This document shows positions 62,424 through 64,000 of a DNA stretch of 64,000 nucleotides, piece after piece (positions within the stretch are counted from its first letter, which is position 1; each line of letters starts with the position of its first letter). The notes under the pieces were generated by a model. That model was not told the DNA's origin, ran no database searches, and saw nothing but the letters and a program-made list of their open reading frames with translations. The translations under genes were made by a program, and so were the position numbers. The stretch comes from Caballeronia novacaledonica (lineage in GTDB: Bacteria; Pseudomonadota; Gammaproteobacteria; Burkholderiales; Burkholderiaceae), in contig NZ_OGTP01000001.1 of NCBI RefSeq assembly GCF_900258035.1, positions 434,001-498,000 of the forward strand, read 5' to 3'.

Positions 62424-62980
62424 GTCATCCTCCATGAAACGATTCGATGGACGAGACGCTCAGCACTTCCGCACTGGCCATGAGCGTCGTCGATTGAATG
62501 GCGGCTTGCGCCGCGCGTATTGTTAAGGCGTTGCTACACGGCTCATGTGAGGCCGCGATAAGAGGTTCGAACGGCGTGCGCCAAATAAGTTTTAACGCGA
62601 CGCATGTAATGGGTTCCATCGCAGAGACGTCGCTCGAGCGCGCCGCGCCGCAACAGACAGAACAGTTAAAGCATCAAGCAAGTCCGATGCCGAACCATGC
62701 CCTTGCTTCGTGACCGTGCGGCTTTAGTTTAGTACGACAATCTGACGCTTCAGCGACAGGCATCGCGGGCATATCGCCGCATGCGGGCGCGACGAACGCG
62801 GCGCATCGTCGTGCGATGTCACGTTACGTCGACGCTCGCTCGCCGTGCATGTGTGCACCACGCCGGCTTTGCGCGCCTCAACGCGTTGCAGAGGGTTGTG
62901 AGCAAGTCGGGCCGTTTCGGGCGTGAAGCGCTGCGCTGCAATATCGACGCGGCGGCGCCCACGATACGCGCGAACGTTCG
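62424..62980. other. Intergenic region before the Crp/Fnr gene
   Basis: 557 bases with no supported gene. It lies upstream of the 124-residue gene and downstream of the Crp/Fnr gene, both on the minus strand. Short open frames of 60-90 codons here lack ribosome sites. No hairpin-plus-T structure was noticed. Confidence 0.45.
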
Positions 62981-63688
62981 TCAGTGATGTTCGAGCATCG
63001 TCCGATCGACGATGCGCACCTGTCGCCCGTTGAGACCGATCGCGCCCTCGCGTTGCAGCTTCGAGAGCGTGCGGCTCACGGTTTCCAGTTCCAGGCCCAG
63101 ATAGCTGCCGATGTCCGCGCGGGTCATCGGCAGGATGAGTTCGTTCGCGTGATCGCCGGTTGACGCATCGCGCGCGTCGAGACGCTCGGAAAAATCGAGC
63201 AGGAACGCGGCCACGCGCTCGCGCGCGGGCATGGTGCCGAGCATCAGCGCAAGCCGCGACGCGCGCACGATTTCAGCGCTCATGATCGCGAGCAGTTCGT
63301 GCTGCATCGCCGCGTATTCACGGCACAAAGGTTCCAGTATGCCGACCGGCATGATGCGCACGATGCTCGGTTCGAGCGCGATGGCGTCGCTTTCGTGCCG
63401 TCCGGTGCACACGCCGTCGAGGGCGAGCGTTTCGTTCGTGAAATGGAAGCCGGTGACCTGCATGTGCGGGGCGCTGTCGTCGTCGCCGCTCGGATACGTC
63501 GCGACGGTTTTGAAGCAGCCGCTTTGCACCGTATAGAGGCTGCGCAATGGCTCGCCCATGCAATAAAGCGCATCGCCGCGCTCGACGGTGCGCGTCGGAA
63601 ACGGAATGGCGTCGGCGTCCGAGAGGCGCACGTGCAGCGTCGGCGCGGCGTGTCTGACCGAAGCGCCCGAATTGGCTGAAGGTTCCAT
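62981..63688 (-). CDS. Crp/Fnr-family transcriptional regulator
   Basis: A 235-residue regulator with an N-terminal cyclic-nucleotide-binding-like domain and a C-terminal winged helix (MTRADIGSYLGLELETVSRTLSKL). The recognition helix keeps ExxSR (ETVSR), the FNR-type element that reads the TTGAT-type half site. The N-terminal CxxCxxxxxC cluster of true FNR is absent, so it is not a classical Fe-S oxygen sensor; the four Cys are scattered (YCMGEP, SGCFKT, GVCTG, LCREY). AGGGGGAAACC-like leader upstream. Possibly a FixK/Anr-like relative; signal unknown. Confidence 0.9.
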   Translation of the reverse strand: MEPSANSGASVRHAAPTLHVRLSDADAIPFPTRTVERGDALYCMGEPLRSLYTVQSGCFKTVATYPSGDDDSAPHMQVTGFHFTNETLALDGVCTGRHESDAIALEPSIVRIMPVGILEPLCREYAAMQHELLAIMSAEIVRASRLALMLGTMPARERVAAFLLDFSERLDARDASTGDHANELILPMTRADIGSYLGLELETVSRTLSKLQREGAIGLNGRQVRIVDRTMLEHH

Positions 63689-63753
63689 GAGCGGTTTCCC
63701 CCTACTGATCAGTATGGTTCACGGACTAAGGAAAGGACAACCCGGCGCGGCGT

Positions 63754-64000
63754 TCAGAATTCGATGTCCAGCTCGTCGATCTCTTCGGCTTCCTGTTGCG
63801 CATCGGCGATCCACTGGCGCATTTCCGGCATCGCGAGAATGCGCTCGCCATACGCGACGATATCCGCGTCGAGCTTGACGTCGTAGGTGACGAAGCGCGT
63901 GACGACCGGCGCGAACATCGCATCCGCGCACGAGCGTTCGCCGAAGAGATACGGCCCGCCGTATTGCGCAAGGCACTCGTGCCAGATCGCCACGATGCGC
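63754..64000 (-). CDS. Glutathione S-transferase, C-terminal part (runs off the window)
   Basis: The last 82 or so residues of a GST-family protein, truncated by the window edge. IWHECLAQYGGPYLFGERSCADAMFAPVVTRF, quoted as GGPYLFGERSCADAMFAP, matches the C-terminal helical domain, with the conserved N-capping Asp of alpha 6 in SCADAMF. The usual N-terminal thioredoxin-fold half would lie beyond 64000. Its stop is 65 bases from the Crp/Fnr start on the same strand, so they may be cotranscribed with this gene downstream. Confidence 0.85.
   Translation of the reverse strand, partial: RIVAIWHECLAQYGGPYLFGERSCADAMFAPVVTRFVTYDVKLDADIVAYGERILAMPEMRQWIADAQQEAEEIDELDIEF

Noticed and set aside
62498-62713. 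A 71-codon open frame in the gap before the Crp/Fnr gene
   Set aside because: No ribosome site, no recognisable motif and no flanking signals; not distinguishable from chance.
1-64000. CRISPR arrays, tRNA/rRNA genes, insertion sequences, prophage or plasmid functions
   Set aside because: I looked for regularly spaced repeats, tRNA-like arms, transposase or integrase motifs and flanking repeats and saw none.

Overview
The window is a GC-rich, gene-dense stretch of a Burkholderiaceae-type chromosome (Burkholderia, Paraburkholderia or Caballeronia). This rests on base composition, a phasin, the mmsAB pair, many IclR, LysR and ACS-family MFS genes, and an extra IF-1 gene outside a ribosomal operon. 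No 16S, tRNA or other taxonomic marker is present, so the genus is an inference. I see no rRNA, tRNA, CRISPR array, insertion sequence, prophage or replication origin. The window ends inside a glutathione transferase gene.

Layout. 0-6.5 kb: nickel/cobalt and formate/nitrite-family transporters, four small minus-strand genes (one lipoprotein, one secreted), then an arylamine N-acetyltransferase followed by an ftsI-type penicillin-binding protein. 6.7-10 kb: a glucose-6-phosphate cluster (zwf, ROK glucokinase, HAD phosphatase). 10-14 kb: infA paralogue, CorA, and a bactofilin / coiled-coil / M23 peptidase envelope-shape cluster. 14-18 kb: LysR regulator divergent from mmsA-mmsB (valine catabolism). 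18-24 kb: FAD disulfide oxidoreductase, glucose-dehydrogenase-like SDR, glgA and glgC. 24-30.6 kb: pyridoxal kinase, two tandem IclR regulators, a metallo-beta-lactamase-fold protein with a degenerate metal site, an MFS carrier, a small unknown protein and an alpha/beta hydrolase.

31-39.7 kb is the most interesting part. It holds an aroE-like dehydrogenase, a SulP transporter, a translationally coupled set of two FAD_binding_2 flavoproteins plus a NIPSNAP-like protein, a sugar-isomerase-fold protein and an IclR regulator. The same 15-bp palindrome, close to the E. coli IclR box, lies over the predicted promoters of aroE-like, of the flavoprotein operon and of the iclR gene itself. I propose one regulon that oxidises an alicyclic (shikimate/quinate-like) compound.

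39.8-51.2 kb: a ParE/RelE-type toxin-antitoxin pair, a solitary cytochrome P450, an XRE-cupin regulator divergent from an ALDH7-type dehydrogenase and a DAO-family oxidase (probable pipecolate/lysine route), a small orphan gene, a terminator-flanked possible small RNA, a hotdog thioesterase, and a LysR / CaiB-type CoA-transferase / HMG-CoA-lyase-like / MFS group. 51.2-64 kb: phosphoketolase, an Lhr-type helicase, a 73-residue protein with a double-glycine leader-like motif, a membrane Ser/Thr kinase, a phasin, two small proteins, a Crp/Fnr regulator and the truncated GST. All product names are by motif and family recognition by eye; no database search was run.
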